57,086 bases of DNA, taken from Streptomyces antarcticus. GTDB taxonomy: Bacteria > Actinomycetota > Actinomycetes > Streptomycetales > Streptomycetaceae. Positions 1-8,770 of the stretch are shown here, one piece after another. Numbering within the stretch: the stretch's first letter is position 1; the number at the start of each line of letters is the position of its first letter. The position numbers were made by a program, and so were the translations under genes. A model generated the notes under the pieces. It was given only the letters and a program-made list of their open reading frames with translations. It had not been told where the DNA came from and searched no databases. Location: positions 1 to 57,086 of the forward strand of contig NZ_JAPNLM010000036.1 of the NCBI RefSeq assembly GCF_026627255.1, read 5' to 3'.

Positions 1-2
1 AG

Positions 3-53
3 GCCCTGCTCGCTCTCGCGCCGCCACCCGAAACCGGCGACAACGATCACTGA
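3..53 (+). CDS. Possible 3' end of an upstream gene (partial)
   Basis: From the window edge an open frame with Streptomyces-like codon use runs to a TGA at 51-53 and would encode only the last 16 residues (ALLALAPPPETGDNDH). Nothing about function can be said from this tail. The following 160 bases to the end of the acetyltransferase gene show no recognisable gene. It may equally be non-coding, since such short GC-rich frames arise by chance. Confidence 0.25.
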   Translation, partial: ALLALAPPPETGDNDH

Positions 54-215
54 CGGAGCCGGGCGCTACTGAGCCGCGCCTGTCAGGGACGCGGACCAAG
101 AGGGCCCGGGACCACCGAAACTGCCCGTCCCCGCCCCTGTCGCCGTACGCCCCCCAGTGTCCATGCACGCAGCGTAACGCCCCCTCCCGGCCCTACGGGG
201 AGATGCCGGGGGTCG

Positions 216-758
216 TCACCACCGCCGGTGCACGGTGGCCTTGGCGCCGGTCACCAGGCTCGCCGGTGGAACGTCATCGGCCACGACGGCTCCGGCGGCG
301 ATCACGGCGTCACGGCCGATGCTGACACCGGGCAGGATCGTGGCACCCGCTCCGATCCACACGTTCTCCGCGACGTCGATGGGCGCGCCGGTGAGGTACA
401 GCCGCCGCTCCTCGGGATCGACGGGGTGGCCGCTGGTGATGAACGTGACCTTCGGGCCGACCATCACGCGCTCCCCGAGCCGGATTCCGGCGTAGTCCAG
501 GAACGTGCAGTTCTGGTTGATGAACACACGCTCGGCGAGGTCGAGGTGCAGACCGTGGTCCGTGTAGAACGGCGGATGGATCGTGACTCTCGGCGGCAGC
601 GGCCCGCCGAGGATCTGCTCCAGCAGTGCGGCCTTGCCCGCTGCGTCCTCGAAGGGCAGGACGTTCAGGCGGGAGGTGAGCCCGGTGACCCGCAGGACCC
701 TCTCCGCCATGGCCTGGAACTCGGCACTGTGGATGCGCAAGAGACGGTCGCTGGGCAT
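216..758 (-). CDS. Sugar O-acetyltransferase (maltose/nodulation acetyltransferase type, left-handed beta-helix)
   Basis: Acetyl-CoA-dependent O-acetyltransferase of the LacA/Maa/NodL type, acting on a sugar or glycoside in the cytoplasm. About 180 residues, the usual length. An N-terminal helical segment is followed by hexapeptide-repeat left-handed beta-helix sequence (NQNCTFLDYAGIRLGERV, then VWIGAGATILPGVSIGRD and AVIAAGAVVADDVPP). The family motif around the catalytic His is visible in FITSGHPVDPEERR. The start at 758 (MPSDRLLRI) is preferred because a weak AGGAT ribosome site precedes it. An in-frame ATG at 800 would add 14 residues. It lies alone on the minus strand, with a GH3 remnant upstream. 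The exact sugar acceptor cannot be read from the sequence. Confidence 0.85.
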   Translation of the reverse strand: MPSDRLLRIHSAEFQAMAERVLRVTGLTSRLNVLPFEDAAGKAALLEQILGGPLPPRVTIHPPFYTDHGLHLDLAERVFINQNCTFLDYAGIRLGERVMVGPKVTFITSGHPVDPEERRLYLTGAPIDVAENVWIGAGATILPGVSIGRDAVIAAGAVVADDVPPASLVTGAKATVHRRW

Positions 759-856
759 GCCGCGATCCTGTCCCGCGAACGCGATCCGGCCAAGACCCAT
801 CCGGGGGGTTTCGTACGGCGCTTCGTGACGGCTCAGGCTCAGGCTCAGGCCCCCGC

Positions 857-1790
857 TCAGGCCTTCAGGGTCGCCCGCAGCGGGAGGTCGCCGGCGCTGC
901 GGCCCGCCAGCACGGTGTACGCGCCCGGCTCCAGGACCCAGGCGCGGGCCTCGGGGGGACCAGTACCGCAGGGCCCGCGCGGAAAACCGGTACGTACGCC
1001 GTCATGCGCTCCCCCGGCGCGGCCGCCACGGCCGCCCAGCCGGCCAGCCAGCGCACCGGGCGGTCGACGGCCGAGTCGGGCCGGGCCAGGTGGAGCTGGA
1101 CCACCTCGCGGCCCCGGCGGGCACCGGTGTTGCGGAGCACGACGGGGATCTCGTACCCGTCGGGCGCCGGTTCGGGCGGGCCCAGGTGCTCGTACTCCCA
1201 GGTGGTGTAGCCGAGCCCGTGCCCGAACCAGTACGCGGGGATGGTGCCCGCCCGCAGCCACGCGCGGTGGCCGATGTGCAGCCCCTCCTCGTACGGGAGG
1301 ACCCCGCGGGTGGGGCGGGTGGTGCGGACGGGGGCGTCGGCGAGGGTGGCGGGCCAGGTGGTGGAGAGGCGGCCGCCGGGCTCGGAGCGGCCGAGGAGGA
1401 CGTCGGCCAGGGCGTGGCCCCCCTCCTGCCCGGGGAACCAGGTGAGGAGGACGGCGCCGGGGGCGGCGCGCCAGGGCAGGTCGACGGGCCCGCCGACGTT
1501 GACGACGACGACGGTGCGGGGGTTCACCCGGACGAACTCCCGCACCAACTCGTCCTGCGGCGGCGGGAGTCGCAGGGTCGCCCGGTCGTGTCCCTCGGAT
1601 TCGGCACCTTCGGTGGTCCCGACGGCCACGACCGCGGCATCGGCCTCGCGGGCGGCCTCCACGGCGGCGGCCAGGGCGTCCGCCGGGTCGGGGCCGGGTG
1701 GGGCGGCGGTCAGGACGGTCGCCCGGCCGGTGCCGGGAGCCAGCTCGCGGCGGGCGAGAGGCGCACGAAGGACCCTGTCAACGCCCGCGC
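857..1790 (-). pseudogene. Glycoside hydrolase family 3 (beta-glucosidase) C-terminal remnant, frameshifted
   Basis: Only the C-terminal part of a GH3 beta-glucosidase remains. It includes the alpha/beta sandwich (ADAAVVAVGTTEGAESEGHD, LPPPQDELVREF, VVVNVGGPVDLPW, VLLTWFPGQEGGHALADVLL) and the fibronectin-III-like tail (YEHLGPPEPAP, VVQLHLARPDSAVDRPV). The whole N-terminal (alpha/beta)8 catalytic barrel is absent, and the frame runs into the preceding HD gene instead. The last 31 residues (ending LEPGAYTVLAGRSAGDLPLR) are in another frame, and the switch falls at a run of six G at 953-958. The shift alone could be a sequencing error, but the missing catalytic half shows the gene is dead. Confidence 0.85.
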
Positions 1791-1805
1791 CAGTCACTCC
1801 ACTTG

Positions 1806-2471
1806 TCAGACGCCCACCGGAAAGGCCGCCTGGAACGCGAGCCTCACGTCCGCCCCGTCGGCGACCCTCCCGAGCACCTCGTCCAGAGCGAGGAAGGCAG
1901 CCCACCGCTCCTCACCGGCCGCCCGGGCCACGTGCCCGGCCAAGAGGTCTTCCAGCTCGGGGATCCGCTTCCCCTTCCACACCTTGTCGGCGACACTGAC
2001 CAGCAACTCCTCGACACTGACGCCCGGCTCCCCCCACGTGGCATGGGTGGCGGCGAACCTGGCCCGTGCCGGGCCGAACCCGTGGGCGAGCAGCAGCTCG
2101 TGTCCCGCGGGCTCGTGCGCGGAGCCCGGCCCACTGAGTTCCCCGGTGTGCACGGCCTTGCCGATGTCGTGGGTCGCCGCCCCGAAGAGGACGTCCGCAC
2201 GATCGAAGATCAGTCCCGGGCAGTACCGGGCCAGCCAGTCCGCCAGCTCGTACGCGACGTCGTGCACCAACCGCAGGTGCGCCGCCAGCCGGGGCGGCGC
2301 GGCCAGTGTCCTGAGCAGAGCCGACACCTCGGACGGCAGCGGGCGCACCGGCGGCTCGCTGGGCGCGGTGAGCGCCCGTGAGAGGAGGTCGGCCCCGCGG
2401 TCCGCGGGGGTGGGGGTGGGGGTGGGGGTGGGGCTGCTCTGCGGTTCCGGTTCCATCAGAGGAGTGTGCAC
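1806..2471 (-). CDS. HD-domain metal-dependent phosphohydrolase
   Basis: Small HD-domain protein of about 221 residues, predicted cytoplasmic metal-dependent phosphohydrolase. The HD signature is intact: an early His in HLRLVHDVAYELADWL, the diagnostic HD pair in FGAATHDIGKAVH, further His residues in AHEPAGHELLLAHGF and ATHATW, and the distal Asp in LLVSVADKVWKGKR. The start is GTG at 2471, with an in-frame ATG at 2456; neither has a strong ribosome site. The N-terminus is a Pro-Thr repeat encoded by a (GGGGGT)n microsatellite. It lies 79 bases downstream of an RNA ligase gene on the same strand, so co-transcription is likely. In RNA-repair systems HD-fold enzymes act as end-healing phosphatases; that role here is inference. 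A nucleotide phosphohydrolase is the alternative. Confidence 0.82.
   Translation of the reverse strand: MHTPLMEPEPQSSPTPTPTPTPADRGADLLSRALTAPSEPPVRPLPSEVSALLRTLAAPPRLAAHLRLVHDVAYELADWLARYCPGLIFDRADVLFGAATHDIGKAVHTGELSGPGSAHEPAGHELLLAHGFGPARARFAATHATWGEPGVSVEELLVSVADKVWKGKRIPELEDLLAGHVARAAGEERWAAFLALDEVLGRVADGADVRLAFQAAFPVGV
2406..2433. repeat. (GGGGGT)4 microsatellite
   Basis: Four perfect 6-base units plus four G. On the minus strand it encodes the Pro-Thr repeat near the N-terminus of the HD protein. One-unit slippage keeps frame (two residues), while slippage in a G run would not, so the tract could vary between strains. Confidence 0.85.
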
Positions 2472-2550
2472 GGGCGGTACGGGCGGGCAGGCCGGGCCCC
2501 CGCAGCCCTGGCGGGAGGGCGCGCGGGCTGCCGGGGCCGGGCCGGGTCGG

Positions 2551-3627
2551 TCACTCGTACTCCGTACCGCCCTTGCGGGTCAGGTACGCCGGGCTGACGG
2601 CCTTCGCGATGGCGCGGCCGCCCAGCACCGGGCTGTACCGCTCGGCCGCCGGCCTGATGACGACCCCCTCGCGCAGGTGGAGCTGCCGCCCGGAAACGGT
2701 CTCGCGACCGCTCGCCAGCTCCAGCACCGTGCCGAGCTCGTACGACCCCTCGTACAACCGCGGCACCAGCGGCAGTTCGCCGCCGGCCAGGACCCCGGCC
2801 GGGTCCAGCCACCGCACCTGTCCGTCGATCTCGGCGGAGACGTCGAAGACGGCGTACCCGGGCGGCGCCTCGGCGGCGCGTACGCTGGTCCCGTACGCCA
2901 GGTCCTGTACGCCCGCTCCGTACACCTCGCCGAAGATCCCGATCCGGGTCGCGCCGAGCCGGGCGGCGAGGGCCGCGGCGACCGCGGGGACGCCGTGGCC
3001 GCGTACGGCCCGCCAGTACAGGTTCCGCTCGTCCTCCTTGAGCGCCAGGCCCTTCGAGCCGAAGCCCTTGGAGGAGACCAGTGACCGTTCGCCGTCGACG
3101 ACGTAGGTGAACAGCGAGGCGGTGCCGTGCAGTTTCTCCGTGAGGACGACCGGCTCTCCGGCCTCGAATATGCCGGGATAGCGCTGGAGGTTCTCGATGT
3201 CGACCCACGGCATCAGGTCCGGGGCGGACTCGACGTCACCGCTCATCGTCGTGGGTACGGGTGGCGACCACTTGGTGATGCCGAGCAGCTCCGCGAAGTC
3301 CGTGCCCTGTTCGGCGGCGCGCGCCAGGTCGACGTCCGCGAGGGCACGCGGCCGGCACACCAGCCCCTGGGAGATCTCGCCGCGCAGCCGGACCGCTTTG
3401 ACCCGGTCCGCGGAACCCCCGGCGAGCTTCCCCGTCAGACCCAGCTCCTCAATCAAAGCGGGCGGCAGAACGGCTTGTTCGGGGATGTAGAGCGCGAACT
3501 CACCGGTTGCGTAAGCGCCCTTGGCGACGACAGCGCGGTAGAGGCCGACTTGGGCGAGGTCCAGGGCGTCGGCGTTCGGGTGCTCGTGGACGGTCAGTTC
3601 TTCGGCGGTGACCCGCAAGGTCGACAT
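2551..3627 (-). CDS. ATP-dependent RNA ligase (Deinococcus DraRnl/Rnl5-like)
   Basis: RNA ligase of the covalent nucleotidyltransferase superfamily, 358 residues. It is expected to adenylate its active-site lysine and seal 3'-OH/5'-phosphate breaks. An N-terminal OB-like module (about 1-130) precedes the nucleotidyltransferase domain. Motif I is EKLHG with nucleophile Lys165, motif III is IGIFGEVYG (about 229-237), motif IV is REGVVIRP (Glu320) and motif V is AIAKAVSP (Lys342). The order and spacing match the Deinococcus enzyme, which has an N-terminal rather than C-terminal extra domain. The start at 3627 (MSTLRV) has a GAGGAG ribosome site; a longer open frame upstream has none. The HD phosphohydrolase gene follows on the same strand. 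Confidence 0.9.
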   Translation of the reverse strand: MSTLRVTAEELTVHEHPNADALDLAQVGLYRAVVAKGAYATGEFALYIPEQAVLPPALIEELGLTGKLAGGSADRVKAVRLRGEISQGLVCRPRALADVDLARAAEQGTDFAELLGITKWSPPVPTTMSGDVESAPDLMPWVDIENLQRYPGIFEAGEPVVLTEKLHGTASLFTYVVDGERSLVSSKGFGSKGLALKEDERNLYWRAVRGHGVPAVAAALAARLGATRIGIFGEVYGAGVQDLAYGTSVRAAEAPPGYAVFDVSAEIDGQVRWLDPAGVLAGGELPLVPRLYEGSYELGTVLELASGRETVSGRQLHLREGVVIRPAAERYSPVLGGRAIAKAVSPAYLTRKGGTEYE

Positions 3628-3831
3628 GGGAAGGCTCCTCGTACGTTTCGGTCCCGGCCGGACGCGCGCCCGTCCGGGCGGCGCGGCGGGGCGCGGCGAC
3701 GTCCCCACTCTCGTCCACTGATTTCGCCTGGTCCAGCGCGTATCGCGGTGCTAGTCTGCCGCGCCCCGGCGATCACGGCCTGGCAGCATGGGCTCCACCG
3801 GCCCGCTCGGTACGTCACGCAGGAGGACCCC

Positions 3832-4575
3832 ATGACCCCTCGCCCGGTCACCGTCGTCACCGGCGGCAGCAGGGGCATCGGCGCGGCCGTCTGCCTGCGG
3901 CTCGCCGCCGACGGGCACGACCTGGCCCTGGGGTATCTCCGCGACGAGGGGGCCGCCGCATCCGTCGCCGGGCAGGCCCGGGCCCTCGGCGCCCGTTGTG
4001 TGACCGTGCGCGGCGACACGTCCGAGGAGTGCGGCGTAGAGCGGCTCTTCGACATCGCGGGGGCCGAACTGGGCACGGTGAGCGGGCTGGTGAACAACGC
4101 GGGCGTGACCGGTCCGCTGGGCCGGCTCGCCGACGCCGCGACCGGGGACCTGCGGCGCGTGGTCGACGTGAACCTCTTCGGCTACCTGCTGTGCTGCCGC
4201 CGCGCCGCACGCGACATGGCGGCGTCCGGTGGCGGGTCGATCGTGAACGTGTCCTCGGCGGCCGCCACCCTCGGCAGCCCCGGGGACTACGTGCACTACG
4301 CGGCGACCAAGGCGGCCACCGACGCGCTGACCGTGGGACTCTCCAAGGAGCTCGGCCCGGACCGCATCCGGGTGAACGCCGTGGCCCCCGGCATCATCGA
4401 GACCGATATGCACGCGGCGATGGGCGACCCCGGCCGCCCCGCGCGGGCCGCGGCCGGCATCCCTCTCGGACGGGCCGGGCGGGCCGAGGAGGTCGCCGGG
4501 GCGGTCGCGTGGCTGCTGTCCCCGAACGCCTCCTACACGACGGGCGCCGTCCTCCGCGTCGCCGGAGGCCGCTGA
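3832..4575 (+). CDS. SDR-family NAD(P)-dependent oxidoreductase (FabG-like)
   Basis: Classical short-chain dehydrogenase/reductase of 247 residues, cytoplasmic, oxidising or reducing a hydroxyl/keto group with NAD(P)H. The Rossmann cofactor motif TGGSRGIG is at 10-17, NNAG at 88-91, and the catalytic Ser is in NVSSA (about 141-142). The Tyr156-Lys160 pair lies in YAATK, and PGIIETDM is in the usual substrate-loop position. The start at 3832 has a perfect AGGAGG six bases upstream. Divergent from the RNA ligase gene across about 200 bases. The length and C-terminal AVLRVAGG resemble FabG-type 3-oxoacyl reductases, but the substrate is unknown. Confidence 0.9.
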   Translation: MTPRPVTVVTGGSRGIGAAVCLRLAADGHDLALGYLRDEGAAASVAGQARALGARCVTVRGDTSEECGVERLFDIAGAELGTVSGLVNNAGVTGPLGRLADAATGDLRRVVDVNLFGYLLCCRRAARDMAASGGGSIVNVSSAAATLGSPGDYVHYAATKAATDALTVGLSKELGPDRIRVNAVAPGIIETDMHAAMGDPGRPARAAAGIPLGRAGRAEEVAGAVAWLLSPNASYTTGAVLRVAGGR

Positions 4576-4669
4576 CGTCCCGCCGGGCCCGTCACCGCTT
4601 GGCCGGACCGTATCCGGCAAAGCCCCCTTGGGGCTTCGTAGTCCACCCGGACCCGGGCAGATCAGCCCA

Positions 4670-4905
4670 GGCGCACCGGGACGACGTCATACACGGGGAC
4701 GATGCCTCGGTGGTCCAGCCCCGCCCCGGCCTGTGCCTCGCGCCCCGGCCCGGGCGATCGGGGCGTTGCGCTCGCCTTCCGCAGGCCTTGCGGCAGCAGC
4801 ATTTCCTTGATCGCGACCGCCCGGTTGAGCGCCTGATCGAAGCCGCGCCACGCCCGGCCGCATCCAGCCCTGGCCCACTGGCCCGTCCAGGCGATACCGC
4901 GCGTC
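4670..4905 (-). pseudogene. Serine/threonine protein kinase remnant (N-lobe only)
   Basis: Between the SDR gene and the peptidoglycan-binding protein gene the minus strand retains the first part of a PknB-type kinase in two frames. One frame has RYRLDGPVGQG (P-loop start, about 4899). The next has WRGFDQALNRAVAIKEMLLP with the ATP-binding Lys in VAIKE, then LDHRGIVPVYDVV (about 4686-4725), the usual HPGIV-VYDV segment. The Gly-rich loop is broken by a frameshift near 4860. The catalytic loop, activation segment and C-lobe are gone. This explains an apparently empty 490-base gap. Confidence 0.75.
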
Positions 4906-5063
4906 CGATACCGCACGTCCACATGGCCGTTGACGCCACCTGCAATGGTCGTCACGACATCCGCGTACCGCCGAAGCGGCGCGTGGATCAGCGCTCGGCC
5001 CCGCCCTCGGCGACCGGCAGGAGACTCCGGCGGAGCGCCCCGACACCGGGAGGGTGTCTTTCC

Positions 5064-5879
5064 CTAGTCGAACGCCGCCTGCGTGGCCGGGCCGTAGATC
5101 CCCTTCGGGTCGCCCTCGATGCCGCGGTCGCTCTGGAGCTGGGCCACACCGCGCCGGGTCTGGGCGTCGTAGACGCCGTTGACGGTGACGTACGTGAACC
5201 CCTGCCCGTGGAGCCGCTGCTGCAGGGCGCGTACCTCGGCCCCGCGGTCTCCCGGGCGCAGGGTGCCGTCATCGGCCGGCCGAGGCGCGGCCGAGGCACT
5301 CGGCGGGGGCTTCGGATCCCGGCTGCCGGACGGGCCGGGTGCCGGGGAGGAGGACGCGGTCCCGGCGGGGGCCGGGGTGGCCCGCGTCGAGGGGGTAGCC
5401 CCCGGTGCGGCCCCGGTGGCGGGGCCGTCGGCGGCGGGGTCGTCGGCGGCGGCGCCCGGGTTGCGCTGCGGGAGCACCGGCACGGAGAGCCCGGGCGGCC
5501 GTACGGACCGGTCCGGTTCCGGGTCGGGCCCGCTGAGCAGGAGCGCCAGTCCGCCGCCGACCACGGCCAGCGCGAGCAGGGCGAGGAGGGCCGCCGGCAG
5601 CCTGCCGGCGCGTCCCCGCCCCGAGCCGGGGCCGGGGTTGGCACCGGCACCGGAGCCGGAGGGACCGTCGGGGTCACAGCCGAAGGCCGGTCCCGTCCCG
5701 CTGGCGGGGGCCGGGGTGGTTCGGGTGCCCGGGATCGGCCCGGGGTAGGTGACCGGCCCGGTCTGCGGCCAGGCCGGACCCGTCGAGCCGGACGGGCGGC
5801 CCGAGGGGGCCACGTAAGGGCGTACGAGAAGGTGATCGTCGGGCACGGTCCGGCTCTCGTGGAAGGCGTGGAACATCAT
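5064..5879 (-). CDS. Membrane-anchored peptidoglycan-binding domain protein
   Basis: 271-residue protein with a Pro/Gly-rich cytoplasmic N-terminus and a single transmembrane helix at about 93-117 (LPAALLALLALAVVGGGLAL). A long Pro/Ala/Thr/Ser-rich extracellular stalk follows (about 120-205), then a PG_binding_1 domain (about 208-270: LRPGDRGAEVRALQQRL, VNGVYDAQTRRGVAQLQ, GIYGPATQAAF). It should bind the peptidoglycan stem from the outer face of the membrane; no hydrolase domain is present. The start is the ATG pair at 5877-5879 or 5874-5876, preceded by GGGAG. It lies just downstream of the LARTG wall protein on the same strand (62 bases apart), suggesting a joint cell-surface role. Confidence 0.88.
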   Translation of the reverse strand: MMFHAFHESRTVPDDHLLVRPYVAPSGRPSGSTGPAWPQTGPVTYPGPIPGTRTTPAPASGTGPAFGCDPDGPSGSGAGANPGPGSGRGRAGRLPAALLALLALAVVGGGLALLLSGPDPEPDRSVRPPGLSVPVLPQRNPGAAADDPAADGPATGAAPGATPSTRATPAPAGTASSSPAPGPSGSRDPKPPPSASAAPRPADDGTLRPGDRGAEVRALQQRLHGQGFTYVTVNGVYDAQTRRGVAQLQSDRGIEGDPKGIYGPATQAAFD

Positions 5880-5941
5880 TGTCTCCCGGCGGGAACGGGG
5901 GGCCGGCACCGCGGTGCGGTACGGCCCGCCCACCCCTCCGG

Positions 5942-7363
5942 TCAGGCCCTGCGGCGCCGCGCGACGAGGACCATGGCCGTTCCGGTGGCCAGTACGGCGC
6001 CGCCGCCGACCGCGAGTTCCACCGTCACCACGCCGCCGCCCGTGCGGGCGAGGCCGCCGGGGCCGCCGCCCTGGCCCTCGATCCGGGGCCCGGCGGAGGC
6101 GCTGGGGGCGGCCGAGCCGTCCGGTGTGGCCGTCGGCGCCCGACCCGGCGCCGCGCTCCCGCCCGGAGCCGCCTCGGACGGGGGCACGGACGGGGGATCG
6201 GCCGGCGGCGGGCCCGTGCCTGTGCCCGTGCCCGCCGGGTCGGGTGTTCCGGGCGCCGCCGCACCGGGCTCGACAGGCGCCGGGACGCGGGGCAGGCAGC
6301 CGCTGAAGGGGAGGTGACGGGTGCCCGCGCCGCCCGCGCCGGTCAGCGACCGGGCGATGACGGAGCCGTTGACCGGACCGTCCCCGGCACCGAGGTCGAC
6401 GTCCGCGTCGGGCGCGAGGATGCTGCCGGGCCAGGCCGCCGCGCCGTCCTTCACCACGCGCGTGGCCCCTGGAAGGTTCCACAGCAGTTTCGAGCGGATC
6501 ACTCCGCCCGCCGCGCTGGCCGAGGTTCCCTCCGTCACCTCGCGCCCCTCCCCTTCGTCCCACAGCAGGAAGCGGGTGGCGCCCGCCGCTCCCTGCCGGT
6601 ATCCGGCGCCCTCCACAGTGATCACCGTGGTCGCGCCGACCGGGACCGCGAGCCGGATCTCCGCCGCCTTCTCCAGTTCGGCCGCGGGGACGACGAAGGT
6701 GTTGTACCGGACATCGGTACCGGTGAACCGGAGACTCGATCCCGTCGATCCCGTCGGCCTCTCCGCCCCCGCGAGCCCCATCGGCCCCAGCGTCCGCCAC
6801 TGCGCGGCGGACGACCGGCCCGCTTCTGCGAGGCCTGCCGAGACCCGGCGCAGCGTGGCGAACTCGGCCGCGAAGTCGACGGGCGAAGGGCCCTCGGTCA
6901 TCGTGCCCGCCGGTGCCTCGGCGCGGCCGGTGAGGGTGCCGCCATGGACGCCGTTCCCGTGCAGCACCCGTACCCCGCCGGTGACATCGCCCGCGACGAT
7001 CAGGGCGTTGCCGCCCGGGAGCGCCCGCGCCTCCGCGGCTCCGAGGTCCCGGCCGACCGTGGAGCCGCCGGGGAAGCCGGCGTCCCCGCCGACCGCGACG
7101 GCCCCCGCGGCGCCCCGGCCGCCCGGACCGCGCCGGTTGTCCCCGGCGGTGAACTCGCCGTAGCGGCCCGCGATGCCGAGTACGTCCGCACACCCGGCCG
7201 CGGCCGAGACCGCCTGCTCCCGTACGGCCGCGGGCCCGGTCGCACGATCCGCCGCCGGGGCCGCCGACGGGGCCGCGGAGGCGGGCGGCCCGGAGGCGAG
7301 CGCTCCGAGCAGGCCGGCGATCGTGGCCGCGGTGGCCAGCGACGCGCGGGCGGGTATCCACAT
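5942..7363 (-). CDS. Choice-of-anchor A family cell-wall protein with LARTG sorting signal
   Basis: About 473 residues. A signal peptide ends near Ala-Ser-Ala (1-31). A choice-of-anchor A domain follows (GCADVLGIAGRYGEF at the start, NALIVAGDVTGG, YNTFVVPAAELEKA, LLWNLPGA, GSILAPDADVDLGAG, VNGSVIARSLTG), then a long Pro/Ala/Gly/Thr stalk. The end has LARTG at about 438-442, a hydrophobic helix and RRRRA. LAxTG is the motif of actinobacterial class E sortases, so covalent attachment to peptidoglycan is predicted; the only sortase in this window is class F. The start at 7363 fits a GGAG 9 bases upstream, while the ATG at 7372 directly abuts that GGAG. Possible adhesin or envelope-surface protein; ligand unknown. 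Confidence 0.85.
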   Translation of the reverse strand: MWIPARASLATAATIAGLLGALASGPPASAAPSAAPAADRATGPAAVREQAVSAAAGCADVLGIAGRYGEFTAGDNRRGPGGRGAAGAVAVGGDAGFPGGSTVGRDLGAAEARALPGGNALIVAGDVTGGVRVLHGNGVHGGTLTGRAEAPAGTMTEGPSPVDFAAEFATLRRVSAGLAEAGRSSAAQWRTLGPMGLAGAERPTGSTGSSLRFTGTDVRYNTFVVPAAELEKAAEIRLAVPVGATTVITVEGAGYRQGAAGATRFLLWDEGEGREVTEGTSASAAGGVIRSKLLWNLPGATRVVKDGAAAWPGSILAPDADVDLGAGDGPVNGSVIARSLTGAGGAGTRHLPFSGCLPRVPAPVEPGAAAPGTPDPAGTGTGTGPPPADPPSVPPSEAAPGGSAAPGRAPTATPDGSAAPSASAGPRIEGQGGGPGGLARTGGGVVTVELAVGGGAVLATGTAMVLVARRRRA

Positions 7364-7509
7364 GTGAGGCATCTCCGAAGTGCGGCGCAAGCGGTGCTGC
7401 TTGGTCGGCGCACTCTTTCCCTCCGGGATGCCCCGGGTCAAGCCGGATGCCCGATCCACCCGAATCCGCCCACTCTGTCGCTACGGGCCCTACTGCGCCG
7501 CCCCGCCGG

Positions 7510-8770
7510 TCAGTTGGGGATCCCGTCCCTCAGACGGCCCGACGTACCCCAGACCGCCGCCGCGGCGAGGAGCATCAGGGCGACTCCGCTGAGGGGTGCG
7601 GCGGGCGCGGAGATCCCGTCCACGGCGAGACCGCCGAGCAGCGCGCCCGCGGCGATGACCGGGTTGAACCTGGCCACCATGAGCGAGGACGCCGCCTCGG
7701 TGCCCGCCTGCGCCGACGTGATCATCCAGCCCTGCAGGCTCGCCGACACCCCTCCGTACGCCAGCCCCCGGACGAGCAGCAGCACGGTCCCGGCGACCGC
7801 GCCCGGGGGGACGGCAACGAGCGAGGATCACGGTGAGGGAGGCGCTGACCACGAGCAGCGTCCGGCGCGCATCGCGCGGACGGACCGGGAAGTTGCCCGC
7901 GACGGCGGCCACGCCGTAGCCGAGCAAGAGCCTGCTGACGTGGTGGGCGGCGACCCCGGAGACGTCCTGGAGGACCGGCCGGACGAACGTATAGGCGGCC
8001 AACCGCCCGGAGCCACGAGGGAGGTGACGATCACACTGACGCGGACCCCGCGGAGCGGCCGAGGAGCTCGGGGAAGGCGATGTGGCGGGTCGGCGGCAGC
8101 GGGGGCAGCAGCAGGAGCGGGGCGGCGAGTGTGAGGAGGCCGAGGACGCCGACCGCGCCGAAGGCGGTCCACCGGCCGCCGACTTCGCCGAGGCGACGGC
8201 CCAGAGGCCGCCGACGCTGACGCCGACCAGCAGCCGGGCCGCCAGGACGACGGTGAAGTCAGGGGCGAGGGCGGCGGCGAGGTTCGCGACGGCCATCAGG
8301 GCGATCAGCACGCACAGCACGAACCGCCGGTCGAGGCGGCCGGAGCCGACGGCGACAAGGGGCGCGCGGAACCCGGCGACGAGTCCGGGCACGTGGAGCA
8401 TCGGCCCGGCGGTTCCGTCGGAGACGCCGAGGTCGGAGCCGACTCGGGTGAGCAGGCCGACGGGCAGCAGCTCGGAGGTGATCAGGCCGAAGATCCCGAG
8501 CGCGACGGCTCTCCTTCCGGCCGCCCAGCCCTTCCACACGCCGCGCCCGGACCCCCCGACCCCTGCCGGGGCATCGGGCCGCGCTCCCGCCCATGCGCCG
8601 GGCGCGGTCCGGCGCCCCGAAGGGGCCGCGCCGAGCTCAGCGGCTGCGAGGGGAGCGGGTGTTGGGAGAGACGTGCTGGGCGTAAAGGCTCCGTGGGCCT
8701 GGTGGGCCTGGTAGACGGGGTGGGGCTCGGGGGACGACGGCGGGTTGCCGGGCGCGGCGGCTGAGGTCAT
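7510..8770 (-). pseudogene. MFS transporter (DHA1/arabinose-efflux type), multiple frameshifts
   Basis: A DHA1-type major facilitator gene recognisable only by hopping frames. It begins MTSAAAPGNPPSS at 8770. TM1-TM5 lie in one frame (VALGIFGLITSELLPVGLL, FVLCVLIALMAVANLAAALA, LLVGVSVGGLWAVASA). VGVLGLLTLAAPLLLLPPLP then VRVSVIVTSLVA are in others, and LAAYTFVRPVLQDVSGVAAH is back in the first. From about 7785 the last frame gives LLLVRGLAYGGVSASLQGWM to the stop at 7510. At least four shifts near 8185, 8030, 8015 and 7815, plus some lost sequence, exclude a single sequencing error. Such transporters export sugars or drugs; none is made here. Confidence 0.85.
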
